Positions 20,194 to 29,463 are shown, counted from the first letter of the stretch. The stretch: 64,000 bases of DNA from CBDFHV01 sp965247705 (GCA_965247705.1 CBDFHV010000078.1:1-64000); one strand, 5' to 3'. The notes: a model not told the origin generated them from the sequence alone. Program-made: numbers and translations.

Positions 20194-21960
20194 TCAGGGG
20201 GACTGCGACAGCACGTGGAACACGTCGCCTACCGCCGGCACGCCGGCGATGTGCACCTGATGCCAGAGGGCGAAGAACAGCAGGATCCAGGCGGCCTGAG
20301 CAGGGCGCCGGTCGGCCGACAGGAACAGGGCCGCGGCCCGCTCGGGCAGGCACGCCTCGGCCACCCCCGCCTGGCGGGCCACCAGGGGACCCAGGCGGGC
20401 GCCCCGGCGGCCGATCCACTCGCCCACCGGCACCGTGAAGCCCCACTTGCGATCGAAGGCGCGGGCCTCCGGCAACACCGACCGGAGCCAGCGCCGCAGG
20501 ATCCATTTGCCCCGTCCGCCGCGTACCTTCAGGCGGTCCGCCAGGGGGAAGGCGAAGGCCGCCACGGCCGGGTCCAGGAAGGGCACCCGCCCTTCCACCC
20601 CATGGGCCATCAGGCAGCGATCCAGCTTGGTCAGCAGGTCGTTGGGAAGCCAGTCGGCGCAGTCGGTGGCCTGGGCTTCCTGAAGCCGGCTCCTTCCCGG
20701 CCGGGCCGCACGATCGGCCGCTTCCTCAAAGCCGTGGCGCCAGTCGTCGCCGTGGCGCAGGACGCCGAGGCCGTCGAAGGCGCCCCGCGCCCGCAACGGC
20801 CGGCCGCCCAGCCAGCGGGGTCGAAGGGCCGCGCGGTAGCGGCCATAGCCGGCGAACAGCTCGTCGCCGCCTTCCCCGGTCAGGATCACCTTCAGCCCGT
20901 CCGCCCGGGCCCGGCGCGCCAGCATGAAGGACGGCAAGGACGCATAATCGGCGGTCGGGTCGTCCAGGGCCTGGGCGATGGCGGGCAGCTCACGCCAGAA
21001 ATCATCCTCGGTGACCGACACCTCCACGTGTTCCGCCCCCAGGGCTCCGGCAACGGCGCGCGCTTGCTGGCGCTCGTCGTGGACGGCGGTGCCTTCGAAT
21101 CCCGCCGTATAGGCCCGCACCGGCTGGTCGTTGAGGCGGGCCATCATGGCCAGCACTGCCGTCGAATCGATCCCGCCGGACAGGAACATGGCGTAGGGAA
21201 CGTCCGACCGCTGGTGCATCGCCACCGACTCGGCGAAGACGGTCCCCAGCCGGGCCAGCGCCTGCTCCGGGTCCGCGGTTCCTTCGTCCCCTTCGGGCAG
21301 GGCTTGGCGGCGATGGCGCGCCACCACCCGGCCGGCGGCCACTTCGACCGTTTCCCCAGGCAGGAGGCGCCGGATTCCCTCGAATGCCGTCTCGGCGCCG
21401 GTGGTGAAACGCAGGTGCAGCAATTCGTCCCGCGGTCCGCCGGCGAGGCGGGGCGCCACCACCCCGGCGGCAATGAGGGCCTGGGGTTCGGAGGCGAAGA
21501 CGAACCCGGCCGCGGTCTCGGCGTAGTAGAGGGGTTTGATGCCGAAGGGGTCCCGGGCCAGGACCAGGCGCCCCCGGGCGGGGTCGTGGATGGCGATGGC
21601 ATACATGCCGCGCAAGGCCTCGGTGAAGCCAATGCCCCGTTGCCGATAAAGGTGCAGGGGCGGTTCGCAGTCGGACCCGGTGGCGAACGGGACGTTCGCC
21701 ATCTCGGCGCGCAACTCCACGTGGTTGTAGATTTCGGCATTGGCGATCAGGGTGGTGCGGGCGTTGGCGGAGCGCAGGGGCTGATCGCCCGTCTCCAGGT
21801 CGATGATGGCCAACCGGGTGTGGACCATGCCGACGTCGCCCTCGACCAGGCGCCCTTGCCCGTCCGGCCCCCGGTGGGCGAGCGCCGTCGTCAGGCGGTC
21901 CAGGGTCAGGGGATCGGGCGGTTGTCCGTCCGCCGTCATGACGCCGCCGATGCCGCACAT
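20194..21960 (-). CDS. asnB: Asparagine synthase, glutamine-hydrolysing
   Basis: 588 residues. Starts MCGIGG, so Cys2 becomes the N-terminal nucleophile of the class II glutaminase domain (about 2-210). The synthetase domain carries the pyrophosphate loop SGGIDS (261-266) and GEGGDELFAGYGRYR. Its ATG overlaps the preceding glycosyltransferase stop (TGATG). Within a glycosyltransferase operon, such enzymes often amidate surface sugars or peptides rather than make free asparagine; which applies here is open. Confidence 0.9.
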   Translation of the reverse strand: MCGIGGVMTADGQPPDPLTLDRLTTALAHRGPDGQGRLVEGDVGMVHTRLAIIDLETGDQPLRSANARTTLIANAEIYNHVELRAEMANVPFATGSDCEPPLHLYRQRGIGFTEALRGMYAIAIHDPARGRLVLARDPFGIKPLYYAETAAGFVFASEPQALIAAGVVAPRLAGGPRDELLHLRFTTGAETAFEGIRRLLPGETVEVAAGRVVARHRRQALPEGDEGTADPEQALARLGTVFAESVAMHQRSDVPYAMFLSGGIDSTAVLAMMARLNDQPVRAYTAGFEGTAVHDERQQARAVAGALGAEHVEVSVTEDDFWRELPAIAQALDDPTADYASLPSFMLARRARADGLKVILTGEGGDELFAGYGRYRAALRPRWLGGRPLRARGAFDGLGVLRHGDDWRHGFEEAADRAARPGRSRLQEAQATDCADWLPNDLLTKLDRCLMAHGVEGRVPFLDPAVAAFAFPLADRLKVRGGRGKWILRRWLRSVLPEARAFDRKWGFTVPVGEWIGRRGARLGPLVARQAGVAEACLPERAAALFLSADRRPAQAAWILLFFALWHQVHIAGVPAVGDVFHVLSQSP

Positions 21961-22982
21961 CAGGCGGCGACCTGGCGGAACAAGTCCATGTAGCGGCCGA
22001 CGACGATGGACTCGGTGAACCGCGCCGTGTAGGTCTCCCGCCCCTGGCGCGCCAGACGGGCGCGCAGGCCGTCTTCTTCCAATACGTAGCGCAGGGCCTG
22101 TCCCAGGGTGGTGTGGTCGTCCACCGGGACCAGGATCCCGGTTTCCATATGCTCGATCAGGTGGGCCGGGCCCTGGCTGTCCGTGGCCACCACCGGCCGT
22201 TCCTGGGCCCAGGCTTCCAGGACCACGTTGCCCAGGGGCTCGTGGCGGGACGGGCAGACCAGTACGTCGCAGGTGGCGAGCAGGGCCGGCACGTCGTCTC
22301 GCCACCCGAGAAAGCGCACCCGCGGCTTCACCGCCGTTTTCTCGGCCAGAAGCTCCAGTTCGTTGCGCAGGGCACCTTCCCCGGCGATCCACAGGTAGGC
22401 GTTGGGCACCAGGGGCAGGGCCCGGATCGCGGTGTCGAGGCCCTTGTTCTCGTGCAGACGGCCGAGGGCCAGCAGCACCGGCGCGTTCATCGGCGTGTAG
22501 AGCTCCGCCCGGGAGGCGGGTGCGGCCTTCTCGGCGCCGACGAAATTGGGCAGGTAATGGACCTGCTCCGTCGGCCACCCCGCGTTGTGGATGAAACTGA
22601 CGATGTCCTCGGTGTTGGCGATCAGGTGCTCGCAGCGCCGGTAGTATTTGAGGTCGTAGTACCCGCCCAGGCGACCGATATGGACGAAGCGCCCCCGCGG
22701 ACAGAAGGCGGTGGCCCGGTTCATCCACGTCATCACGATATCGGGTTGAAAGGCCCGGATCTCGCGGCGCAACGCCCACCGGGTGCCGAGGTCCAGCTTG
22801 CCGCCGAACCGCAGCTCCACCGGCGCCATGCCGCCGTCGACGAGGGTGGCGGCGCGCCGCGCGTTGCGACGGATGACGACCCGCTGCTCCAGCCCCGCCC
22901 GGTGAAGGGCCAGCACCAAGCGTACGAAAAACGCCTCGGCCCCGCCGTACTCCGCCCCCGCCATGGCTTGCAACACGCGCAT
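21960..22982 (-). CDS. GT4-family glycosyltransferase
   Basis: 340 residues, GT-B fold. N-terminal MRVLQAMAGAEYGGAEAFFVRL holds the acceptor-side glycine loop. The C-terminal half contains LLALGRLHENKGLDTAI and the EPLGNVVLEAWAQERPVVATD segment with the nucleotide-sugar E-x7-E motif. Cytoplasmic and probably membrane-peripheral, it likely adds a sugar to lipopolysaccharide core or a similar glycan. It overlaps both neighbours by single-base TGATG junctions. Confidence 0.88.
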   Translation of the reverse strand: MRVLQAMAGAEYGGAEAFFVRLVLALHRAGLEQRVVIRRNARRAATLVDGGMAPVELRFGGKLDLGTRWALRREIRAFQPDIVMTWMNRATAFCPRGRFVHIGRLGGYYDLKYYRRCEHLIANTEDIVSFIHNAGWPTEQVHYLPNFVGAEKAAPASRAELYTPMNAPVLLALGRLHENKGLDTAIRALPLVPNAYLWIAGEGALRNELELLAEKTAVKPRVRFLGWRDDVPALLATCDVLVCPSRHEPLGNVVLEAWAQERPVVATDSQGPAHLIEHMETGILVPVDDHTTLGQALRYVLEEDGLRARLARQGRETYTARFTESIVVGRYMDLFRQVAA

Positions 22983-24016
22983 CAGGGGATCAGCTCCTCG
23001 AAAGCCCGGGCCGCGTCGTCCCAGCCCCAGGACCGCTGGCGGTCGACGGCCGCCCGATGCTGGCGCCGCCACAGGTCGTCGTCGGTCAACAACCGCACCG
23101 CGGCTTCGGCGAAGGCGTCGTCGCCGCGGGCCACGGTGCCGGTGTGCCCGTCCACCACCCGCTCGGCCACGGACCCCCGGTCTTGCACCACCGCGGGCAC
23201 CCCCATGGCCTGCGCCTCGCCCACCGCCAAACAGAAAGTCTCGTTGGAATCCCCACGGTAGAGCATGGCTCGCGCGGCGCGCAACTCCTCGATCAGGCGG
23301 CCCTTGGCCACGGGCGCGCGCAGCACCACCCCGTCGCTGGCAAGTTCCCGAGCGCGATCCAGCACCCGATCCATGGCGGCGGCCTTGGCCGCCCCGTGGG
23401 CGCCGTAGGTGGCCGGGCCCGAAAACACGTGCAGTTCCGCGCCGGGAACGCGCGGGCGAACACGCGTTGCCCACAACGCCAGGAGCCAGTCCAGGGACCG
23501 CAAGGGATTTGAGGTGAAGACGGCTCGCGGGCTCGGCGGCTCGGCGACGACATCGGCGTTTCGGAAAGCCTCCGGAATGCCGTAGGGGATTACCACCCGC
23601 GGCCCGCCCGGCGCCCAGGGGGGATAGGTGCCGGCATGATAGGGCCCCAGGAACACGATCGGCGGCTTGCGGCGCCACAGCTTCCAGAGGTAACGCCATT
23701 TCAACAGGTAGCGGGCCGGATTGTGGATCCAGAACGCACTGCGCCGGGCCCCGGGCAGGAGGCGGATCAGTCGGTCGCCCCGGTTGGCGATATAGAGATC
23801 GGCGTCGGCGGGAAGCCCGTCGGCGAGGGGAGTCCAGGCGACGCCCGCGTGCTCCATGGGGGCTTCGCATTTGTTGCACACCCGGACCCGGTGCCCGCGC
23901 CGGGCCAGCGCGCCGACCAGTTCGACCACCGCCGATTCGGCGCCGCCCAGGGGTCCACGCTCCGGTGTCGTGCCGTCAAAGGCGATGCCGTCGTCGGCGA
24001 GCACGATGTCCGCCAT
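22982..24016 (-). CDS. GT4-like glycosyltransferase
   Basis: 344 residues. GPLGGAESAVVELVGALARRGHRV near the N-terminus is a typical GT-B acceptor loop, and ETFCLAVGEAQAMGVPAVVQDRGSVAERV supplies the C-terminal sugar-nucleotide motif. It starts directly after the preceding stop (TGAATG). The donor and acceptor are unknown; the cluster suggests LPS core or capsule assembly. Confidence 0.85.
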   Translation of the reverse strand: MADIVLADDGIAFDGTTPERGPLGGAESAVVELVGALARRGHRVRVCNKCEAPMEHAGVAWTPLADGLPADADLYIANRGDRLIRLLPGARRSAFWIHNPARYLLKWRYLWKLWRRKPPIVFLGPYHAGTYPPWAPGGPRVVIPYGIPEAFRNADVVAEPPSPRAVFTSNPLRSLDWLLALWATRVRPRVPGAELHVFSGPATYGAHGAAKAAAMDRVLDRARELASDGVVLRAPVAKGRLIEELRAARAMLYRGDSNETFCLAVGEAQAMGVPAVVQDRGSVAERVVDGHTGTVARGDDAFAEAAVRLLTDDDLWRRQHRAAVDRQRSWGWDDAARAFEELIP

Positions 24017-24775
24017 TCAATCGTCCTCGTAGCGGGCCTTGAGGTGGGCGAGCAGCGGATAGAGCCCGGCGAACAAGGCGATCAGAAGGCCGTACCCGCC
24101 CTCCCGGTAGCCACGGCGGAACAGGTAGCACTTGAGGAACCGGGAAACGAAGCGTCGGATATTCGAGGGCAGGGTTCCGATATCGCCTGAGTCCCTGAGG
24201 TCCCGCGACCGCGCCGAAGCGTAGCTGTCGAGCCGCCGCACCATGTCGGAGATATCTCGGTCGACGTCGTGGCGCAGCCGGTGGCGCAGCATGGGACCAC
24301 GACGCCCGGTCCAGGCGAGACGCGGATGGACCCGCTGCGGCCCCCACGTCTTTACTGCTTTGCGAAACAGGCCGGGATAGGCGGCCTTGCCGTAGGAAGC
24401 GCCCCACCCCCAGCGCACCAGGCGGCCGCCGATGTAGTTGTCGACGGGAATCTCGTGCCAGTCGTGGGCCGACTCCGTCACCACCCGGCGCACTTCCTCG
24501 GCCAGCTCCGGCGGCACGGTCTCGTCGGCGTCCACTTCCAGAACCCACGTCCCGCGGCAACTGGCGATGGCGGCGTTGCGGCGGTCTCCTTCCCGCTCCC
24601 AGGCGCCCTCGACGACGTGCTCCGTGTGCTCAAGGGCGATGTCGACCGAGCGGTCGGTACAGCGGTCGAGCAGGACGACGATCTCGTCGGCGAAACGCAG
24701 CGCGCCCAGACAGCGATCCAGTCGATCCTCTTCGTCATGGGCGGTGACCACGGCCGACAGACGCGGCTCGGTCAC
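24017..24775 (-). CDS. GT2-family glycosyltransferase, WaaE/KdtX-like
   Basis: 252 residues, GT-A fold. LSAVVTAHDEEDRLDRCLGAL begins the nucleotide-binding fold, DADE (about 79-82) supplies the DxD metal motif, and a C-terminal hydrophobic stretch may associate with the membrane. The short form and motif order resemble WaaE-type LPS core glucosyltransferases. Its GTG start overlaps the stop of the heptosyltransferase-like gene by 4 nt (GTGA). Confidence 0.87.
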   Translation of the reverse strand: MTEPRLSAVVTAHDEEDRLDRCLGALRFADEIVVLLDRCTDRSVDIALEHTEHVVEGAWEREGDRRNAAIASCRGTWVLEVDADETVPPELAEEVRRVVTESAHDWHEIPVDNYIGGRLVRWGWGASYGKAAYPGLFRKAVKTWGPQRVHPRLAWTGRRGPMLRHRLRHDVDRDISDMVRRLDSYASARSRDLRDSGDIGTLPSNIRRFVSRFLKCYLFRRGYREGGYGLLIALFAGLYPLLAHLKARYEDD

Positions 24776-25806
24776 GCCGCGGCCCCGTCGGTCCGTTGCC
24801 AGAGCGCGCGGGCGGCAGCCTCCGCGTCGTCCACCGAGAGGCTGTCCATGAGGGTCTCCGTGGCCCGATGATCGAAGTCCGTGGGGAAAATCTCCTCGTA
24901 GGAAACCCGGGTCCGGGCGACCGCACAGTGGTCGCCCCAGGGGGCGTAGAGATCGTCGGGACTGGGCCCGAACAGGCCGAGGGTCGGAATGCCCGAACAG
25001 GCCGCCAGGTGCATGAGGCCAGAATCGTTGCCCACGTAGAAGACGCAGCGTTGCAGGCAGGCAAAGGCGGTCAGCAGGTCCACCCGGCCCACCAGGTCGA
25101 GCCGCCGGTCATCGGGGATCGATTCGAGCAGACGAACCACCTGAGGCCGTTCGTCGTCGCGGCCGAAAACTGCCACCCGGGCGCCGGGAAGAATCCCGCC
25201 GGCCGCGGTCAGGCGCTCGATCAGGGCTGTGAAGCTGTCCGCCCGCCAGGTCTTGGCGGTCCAGTTGGCGGTGGGGCCCACGGCCAGCACCGGCCCGCCG
25301 TCCGGCACCAGCGCTTCGGCCCGGGATGCGTGCCGTCCGTTCACCCATAGGCATGGCGATGGCGGGTCCGCTTCCAGCCCCAGCACCGAGGCCAACTGCC
25401 GTACCCGATGGATCGAAGTCCGGCCCCGGTCCATGCGGTAGCGGCGCCGGGCCGGGATCAGATAGGTGGCCGGCGCGTTGCGCAGGTCCACCAGCACGTC
25501 CCACAGGCACCCGGCGCAGGCGGCCCACAGGCCCGCCCAGTGGAGGGAGGCGACCATCTTGTCCAGCACCAGAATCCGCTCCAAGCCCGGCACGGCCTCG
25601 AACAGGGACACGGCCGCGGGACCGCAGGCGACGGTGACCCGGGGCGCGTCGGCCTGGCGGATCAGGTGGTTGAGCACCCCGGAAGACAGGATGGCGTCCC
25701 CAACCCGGGTCGCGGTGATGAAAAGTATCTTCAAGGCGTTGTCGTCGTCCCGGCCCGCCGGCGTACCGCCCCCGCTGGCGTTCCGAATCCGGACTTGGAC
25801 CCCCAT
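24772..25806 (-). CDS. GT9-family (heptosyltransferase-like) glycosyltransferase
   Basis: Up to 344 residues. LKILFITATRVGDAILSSGVLNHL and YVGNDSGLMHLAACSGIPTLGLFGPS are hallmark GT9 motifs for ADP-heptose:LPS transferases. The ATG at 25806 adds ~24 residues; a TTG at 25734 matches the usual family start (MKILFITATR) and may be the real one. It is the first gene of the minus-strand operon running to 16775 and is divergent from ygfZ, so the operon promoter should lie in 25807-25932. Confidence 0.88.
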   Translation of the reverse strand: MGVQVRIRNASGGGTPAGRDDDNALKILFITATRVGDAILSSGVLNHLIRQADAPRVTVACGPAAVSLFEAVPGLERILVLDKMVASLHWAGLWAACAGCLWDVLVDLRNAPATYLIPARRRYRMDRGRTSIHRVRQLASVLGLEADPPSPCLWVNGRHASRAEALVPDGGPVLAVGPTANWTAKTWRADSFTALIERLTAAGGILPGARVAVFGRDDERPQVVRLLESIPDDRRLDLVGRVDLLTAFACLQRCVFYVGNDSGLMHLAACSGIPTLGLFGPSPDDLYAPWGDHCAVARTRVSYEEIFPTDFDHRATETLMDSLSVDDAEAAARALWQRTDGAAA

Positions 25807-25932
25807 GTCATGGCGCACTCTTATAGGCGGGAATGGCGGGCATGCAAGGCGTTGCGCCCTTGCCGCGGTCGGCCAGGCAGTCCATCTCTTAGGGCGCACG
25901 GCATCGCTCACACCAACAGGAACGGATGTGTC

Positions 25933-26838
25933 ATGGAAGAGGCACGGTGCACGCTCTTGGAATCGCGCGCCGTTCTGGCGGTCGATGGGCCGGACCGGCG
26001 GGATTTCCTGCAAGGACTGATCTCCAACGATGTGACCGGGGTGTCGGAGCGGTCGGCCGCCTACGCCGCCTTTCTCACCCCCCAAGGCAAGTACCTGCAC
26101 GATTTTTTTGTCGCCGTTCTGGGAGATTCCCGGGGCGATTCGATTCTCCTCGACTGCGAGCGCGCCCGAATGGCCGACCTGATGCGTCGGCTGCGGATGT
26201 ACAAGCTGCGGTCGAAGGTGGAGCTGGCCGATCGGAGTGGCGATATGGCCGTGGCCGCGGTTTTTGGGCCGGATGCGCCAAGAGCGTTCGGTCTCGACGC
26301 CCGGGCGGGCGCGGCGGCGCCCTTCGCCGATGGCGTCGCCCTGGTGGACCCGCGGCTGGTGGAGGCCGGGGTCCGTGCCATCCTGCCCCGAGCGACTGCT
26401 GCCTCGGCCTTGGAAGGGATGGGGCTGGCGGCGGCGACACCGGAAGACTACGACCGTCATCGCCTGGGTTTGGGCCTGCCCGATGGTAGCCGTGACATGG
26501 AAGTGGAAAAGGCCACCCTCCTCGAGAGCGGGTTCGAGGAGCTGAACGGAGTCGACTTCGAGAAGGGCTGCTATCTGGGCCAGGAGGTGACGGCGCGGAC
26601 CAAGTATCGTGGCCTGGTGAAGAAACGCCTGATGCCTGTCACCATCGACGGCGCCACCCCGGTGGCCGGCACGCCCGTTCTCAAGGGCGATCGGAACGTC
26701 GGCGAGATGCGCTCGGCTTCAGATGGTGTGGGTTTGGCCCTGATTCGAATCGATGCCCTGGGGGACGGGCCGTTGCCGGAGCTGGTCGCGGGCGAGGCCC
26801 GGATCATGCCCCGCAAGCCCCCATGGGCGCGTTTCTGA
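25933..26838 (+). CDS. ygfZ: Folate-binding protein YgfZ/CAF17-like
   Basis: 301 residues, GcvT-like fold. The diagnostic motif K-G-C-Y-x-G-Q-E occurs at 211-218 with Cys213. YgfZ proteins bind tetrahydrofolate and help maintain or repair Fe-S enzymes such as MiaB. The methyltransferase gene starts 16 bp after its stop. Divergent from the LPS operon. Confidence 0.92.
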   Translation: MEEARCTLLESRAVLAVDGPDRRDFLQGLISNDVTGVSERSAAYAAFLTPQGKYLHDFFVAVLGDSRGDSILLDCERARMADLMRRLRMYKLRSKVELADRSGDMAVAAVFGPDAPRAFGLDARAGAAAPFADGVALVDPRLVEAGVRAILPRATAASALEGMGLAAATPEDYDRHRLGLGLPDGSRDMEVEKATLLESGFEELNGVDFEKGCYLGQEVTARTKYRGLVKKRLMPVTIDGATPVAGTPVLKGDRNVGEMRSASDGVGLALIRIDALGDGPLPELVAGEARIMPRKPPWARF

Positions 26839-26854
26839 GGCCCGGTCCCGTCCC

Positions 26855-27502
26855 ATGAACGATGCCGTCGAACGCTCCGCCGAACTCCTCGCCCCCGTGG
26901 CCACGGCGTTCCGCCGCCGGCTGGCCGAGTACGGCAACCAGCCCCACGGCGTGTTCTGGCGTACCCGCGACGGCCAGGTGATGCGGTTCGACATCCTGCT
27001 CGGCATTCTCAAGGCGGTGGACGTCGAGGCCGGTACCACCACGATCAACGATTTCGGCTGCGGCTATGGGGCCCTATTCGCCCACATCCTGGACGAGCCC
27101 TTCATGAAGGGCGGGCGATACACCGGTTATGACCTCACCGAGGAAATGATCATCGCGGCGAAGCGGGCCCACCGGGACCCGCGCGCCACTTTCGTCCACG
27201 GGTCCGTGGCGACGCGGGAAGCCGACTACACCATCGTGTCGGGCACCTACAACATGCGCATCGACGCCGACGCCGAGGAATGGCTGGCCCTGATCCAATC
27301 CAGTCTGCGCCAGCTCTGGCCTAAAACCCGCAAGGGCCTGGCCTTCAACATGCTCAGCATCTACGACCGCCACCACCAGGGCGACCTCTACTACGCCGAC
27401 CCCAGCGTCTTCTTCGATTTTTGCATACGCGGCTTAAGCCCCAACGTCACCCTGCTGCACGACTACCCGCTCAAGGAATGGACGATCTACGTCCGGCGGT
27501 AG
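26855..27502 (+). CDS. Class I SAM-dependent methyltransferase
   Basis: 215 residues. Motif I is TTINDFGCGYGALFAHIL (about 50-67) followed by YTGYDLTEEMI. A conserved TYNMRIDAD segment in the middle marks a bacterial methyltransferase group of unknown substrate. Probably co-transcribed with ygfZ. Confidence 0.85.
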   Translation: MNDAVERSAELLAPVATAFRRRLAEYGNQPHGVFWRTRDGQVMRFDILLGILKAVDVEAGTTTINDFGCGYGALFAHILDEPFMKGGRYTGYDLTEEMIIAAKRAHRDPRATFVHGSVATREADYTIVSGTYNMRIDADAEEWLALIQSSLRQLWPKTRKGLAFNMLSIYDRHHQGDLYYADPSVFFDFCIRGLSPNVTLLHDYPLKEWTIYVRR

Positions 27503-27531
27503 CTTGGGGAATTCAGGAGCCGAGCATAGAA

Positions 27532-27600
27532 GCGGGCCGGTTTTAAACCGGCCCCTACGAGGGAGAAGTTGCGTAGGGGCGGGTCTCAGACCCGCCCATT
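27532..27600. repeat. REP-like paired palindrome
   Basis: Two GC-rich palindromes lie side by side: GGGCCGGTTTTAAACCGGCC-type at 27534-27554 and GGGCGGGTCT-C-AGACCCGCCC at 27577-27597. They are joined by CCCCTACG ... CGTAGGGG, itself an inverted pair, so the whole ~70 bp can fold on itself. This looks like a bacterial intergenic palindromic repeat. It sits between convergent genes and could also act as a bidirectional transcription end. Confidence 0.7.
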
Positions 27601-27616
27601 TCGCGCGCGGTTGGCT

Positions 27617-28030
27617 CTAGCGGCGCCCACGATCAAACGACGGCAGATCGGGGGCGATCCTGGACCATGGGACCGATGAGCCCACCCAGATATCAGAGCC
27701 GGGTCTGACGTACCGCGGGTCGTCCAAGGCACTCGCCTTCACGAACACGATGCCCGGGCGGCTGGGCAGCAGGTTGTAGACGGGTGAGCCGCACTCGGGG
27801 CAGAAGTACCGGGTGATTTCATTGCCGCTGTCAGCGCGCTTGGTGAATGCCTTTGGCTTGCCCGACACGACCTGGAACGATGGTGCATCCAACGGCACAC
27901 CGACATGGAAGGCGCTTCCGGAAGCCTTGCGGCAGTCCTCGCAATGACAATAGGTCGCGGGCCCAACGTCGCCCGTGTAGGCAAAGCGGACATGTCCGCA
28001 CAGGCAGCCCCCGGTGATTACATCGGCCAT
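27617..28030 (-). CDS. GFA (Gfa/CENP-V) family zinc protein
   Basis: 137 residues. Zinc cysteines follow the Gfa pattern: CLCG (9-12), CHCEDC (about 28-33) and CPECGS (about 77). Named for glutathione-dependent formaldehyde-activating enzyme, the family is broad and most members have no proven activity. The frame extends upstream, but the family start MADVITGGCLCGHVRF fixes the ATG at 28030. Confidence 0.9.
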   Translation of the reverse strand: MADVITGGCLCGHVRFAYTGDVGPATYCHCEDCRKASGSAFHVGVPLDAPSFQVVSGKPKAFTKRADSGNEITRYFCPECGSPVYNLLPSRPGIVFVKASALDDPRYVRPGSDIWVGSSVPWSRIAPDLPSFDRGRR

Positions 28031-28083
28031 CGGTGAACTCTCCTTCCTTGATTTAACAGCCTTGGGACCCCTCCCGGCCGCCC

Positions 28084-29172
28084 TCACGTGAATCGCACGG
28101 CGTTGATTGGCGGCAAGTGGGCCGAGACCAGATACCAGGTCTCGCCGCCGTCGTCGCTGGTCCACAGGTTTCCGGTGGTGGAGCCCATGGCCAGCGTGCG
28201 GCCGTCTTCGGCCACTTCCAGGCCGTGCCGGTAGACCAGGTCGTAGGCCGGGGCGGGGGGCAGGCCCTCGGTCAGCACCTCGCAGCTTTCGCCGCCGTCG
28301 CGGGTGCGGGCGACCACGAAGCGGCCATCCACGGGCAGGCGCAGTTCGTCCTTGATCGCCGGAGCGAACCAGGCGGTGCCGGCGTCCTCGGGGTGGACGG
28401 CCACGGCAAAGCCGAAGGTGGAGGGCCGGATCGCCGTCACTTCCCGCCACTGGGCGAGGTCGTTGTCGGAGAGGAAGATGCCGTTGTGGTGCTGCACCCA
28501 GAAGGTCGCCGGGTTGCCGGGGCATTGGACCATGCGGTGGGGGTCCTGGAACTGGGGTTCTTCGCGCTGTTCCGGCGGCATGTAGGTGGCGAACATGCCC
28601 TTGCAGTGGACCGACCATGTGGCGCCGCTGTCACCGCTGCGCCAGACGCCGCCGCTGCTTACCGCCACGGTGACGCGCGAGGAATCCCGGGGATCGACGC
28701 AGATCGAATGGATGTCCGGGTCGTCATAGCCGCCGCCGAACCATTGGTCGCGCTCCGGGCGGTCCCACAGGCCCGTGACCAGACGCCACGTATCCCCCCG
28801 GTCGTCGGAGCGAAAAAGGGCGCCCGGTATGGTTCCGGCCCACAGGGATCCCGGCCGGTCGGCACCTCCGCCTTCCAGGCTCCAGATCAGCGAGACGCTG
28901 GGCGCCTTCTTGCCATTGTCGCCCTCGGGCTGGGTCGGCAGCGCCGGCATGGCGATCTCCGCCCAGGTCAGCCCGCCGTCTTCGGAGCGATGAAGCTTGG
29001 GCCCGAAATGGCCGTGGGACAGGGCGGCATAAAGCACGCCGTCGCGCCGGTCCGACAGGGCCATGGTCACCGGCTCGCCGAGGAACGCGGGTTCGCCCAG
29101 GCGCCAAGCGCCGCGCTTGCGCTCGGCGATGAACAGCCCCTTGCGGGAACAGATCAGAAGTCGATCGGTCAA
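28084..29172 (-). CDS. BNR/Asp-box beta-propeller protein
   Basis: 362 residues with Asp-box repeats (SxDxGxTW): SEDGGLTW, SDDRGDTW, SGDSGATW, TRDGGESC and SDDGGETW, implying a sialidase-like propeller. No signal peptide, so probably cytoplasmic, and the arginine triad of true sialidases is not evident. TTG start at 29172 with a GGGGGG ribosome site. It follows a MoaD-like gene by 21 bp; the two occur together in other bacteria, but the function of the pair is not established. Confidence 0.8.
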   Translation of the reverse strand: MTDRLLICSRKGLFIAERKRGAWRLGEPAFLGEPVTMALSDRRDGVLYAALSHGHFGPKLHRSEDGGLTWAEIAMPALPTQPEGDNGKKAPSVSLIWSLEGGGADRPGSLWAGTIPGALFRSDDRGDTWRLVTGLWDRPERDQWFGGGYDDPDIHSICVDPRDSSRVTVAVSSGGVWRSGDSGATWSVHCKGMFATYMPPEQREEPQFQDPHRMVQCPGNPATFWVQHHNGIFLSDNDLAQWREVTAIRPSTFGFAVAVHPEDAGTAWFAPAIKDELRLPVDGRFVVARTRDGGESCEVLTEGLPPAPAYDLVYRHGLEVAEDGRTLAMGSTTGNLWTSDDGGETWYLVSAHLPPINAVRFT

Positions 29173-29193
29173 TGCCGGTTTCCCCCCGCCGAG

Positions 29194-29463
29194 TCACAGG
29201 CCCCCGGAGAGGGCGGGCAGGATGTGGACTTCGCTGCCATCGCCGAGTCGGGGGTCGCCATCCTCCAACGTGGCGCGTCGCCCGTCCACGAAAACCGCCA
29301 CGTGCCGGCGAATTCGCGACTGGTCGTCGAGCACGTAGCCGCGCAGCCGGGGATGACGGGCGAAAAGGTCCTCGAAGGCCGCCTGGAGACTGTCCCCGGC
29401 CACATCAATGGCCTCGACGCCGGCGATGTCCGCCAGTCGCCGCGTCAGGAAAACCCGGGGCAC
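29194..29463 (-). CDS. MoaD/ThiS-like ubiquitin-fold protein
   Basis: 89 residues from a GTG. Beta-grasp pattern with FVDGRRATLEDGDPRLGDGSEVHILPALSGGL. The usual C-terminal Gly-Gly is followed by one extra Leu, so activation as a sulfur carrier would need trimming or may not occur. No molybdopterin or thiamine gene is adjacent. It lies 8 bp after ppdK and 21 bp before the BNR protein gene. Confidence 0.75.
   Translation of the reverse strand: MPRVFLTRRLADIAGVEAIDVAGDSLQAAFEDLFARHPRLRGYVLDDQSRIRRHVAVFVDGRRATLEDGDPRLGDGSEVHILPALSGGL

Noticed and set aside
20194..22779. A glycosyltransferase-asparagine synthase fusion frame
   Set aside because: AsnB must begin with MCGIGG so that Cys2 is N-terminal; the upstream part is an out-of-frame shadow of the glycosyltransferase gene.
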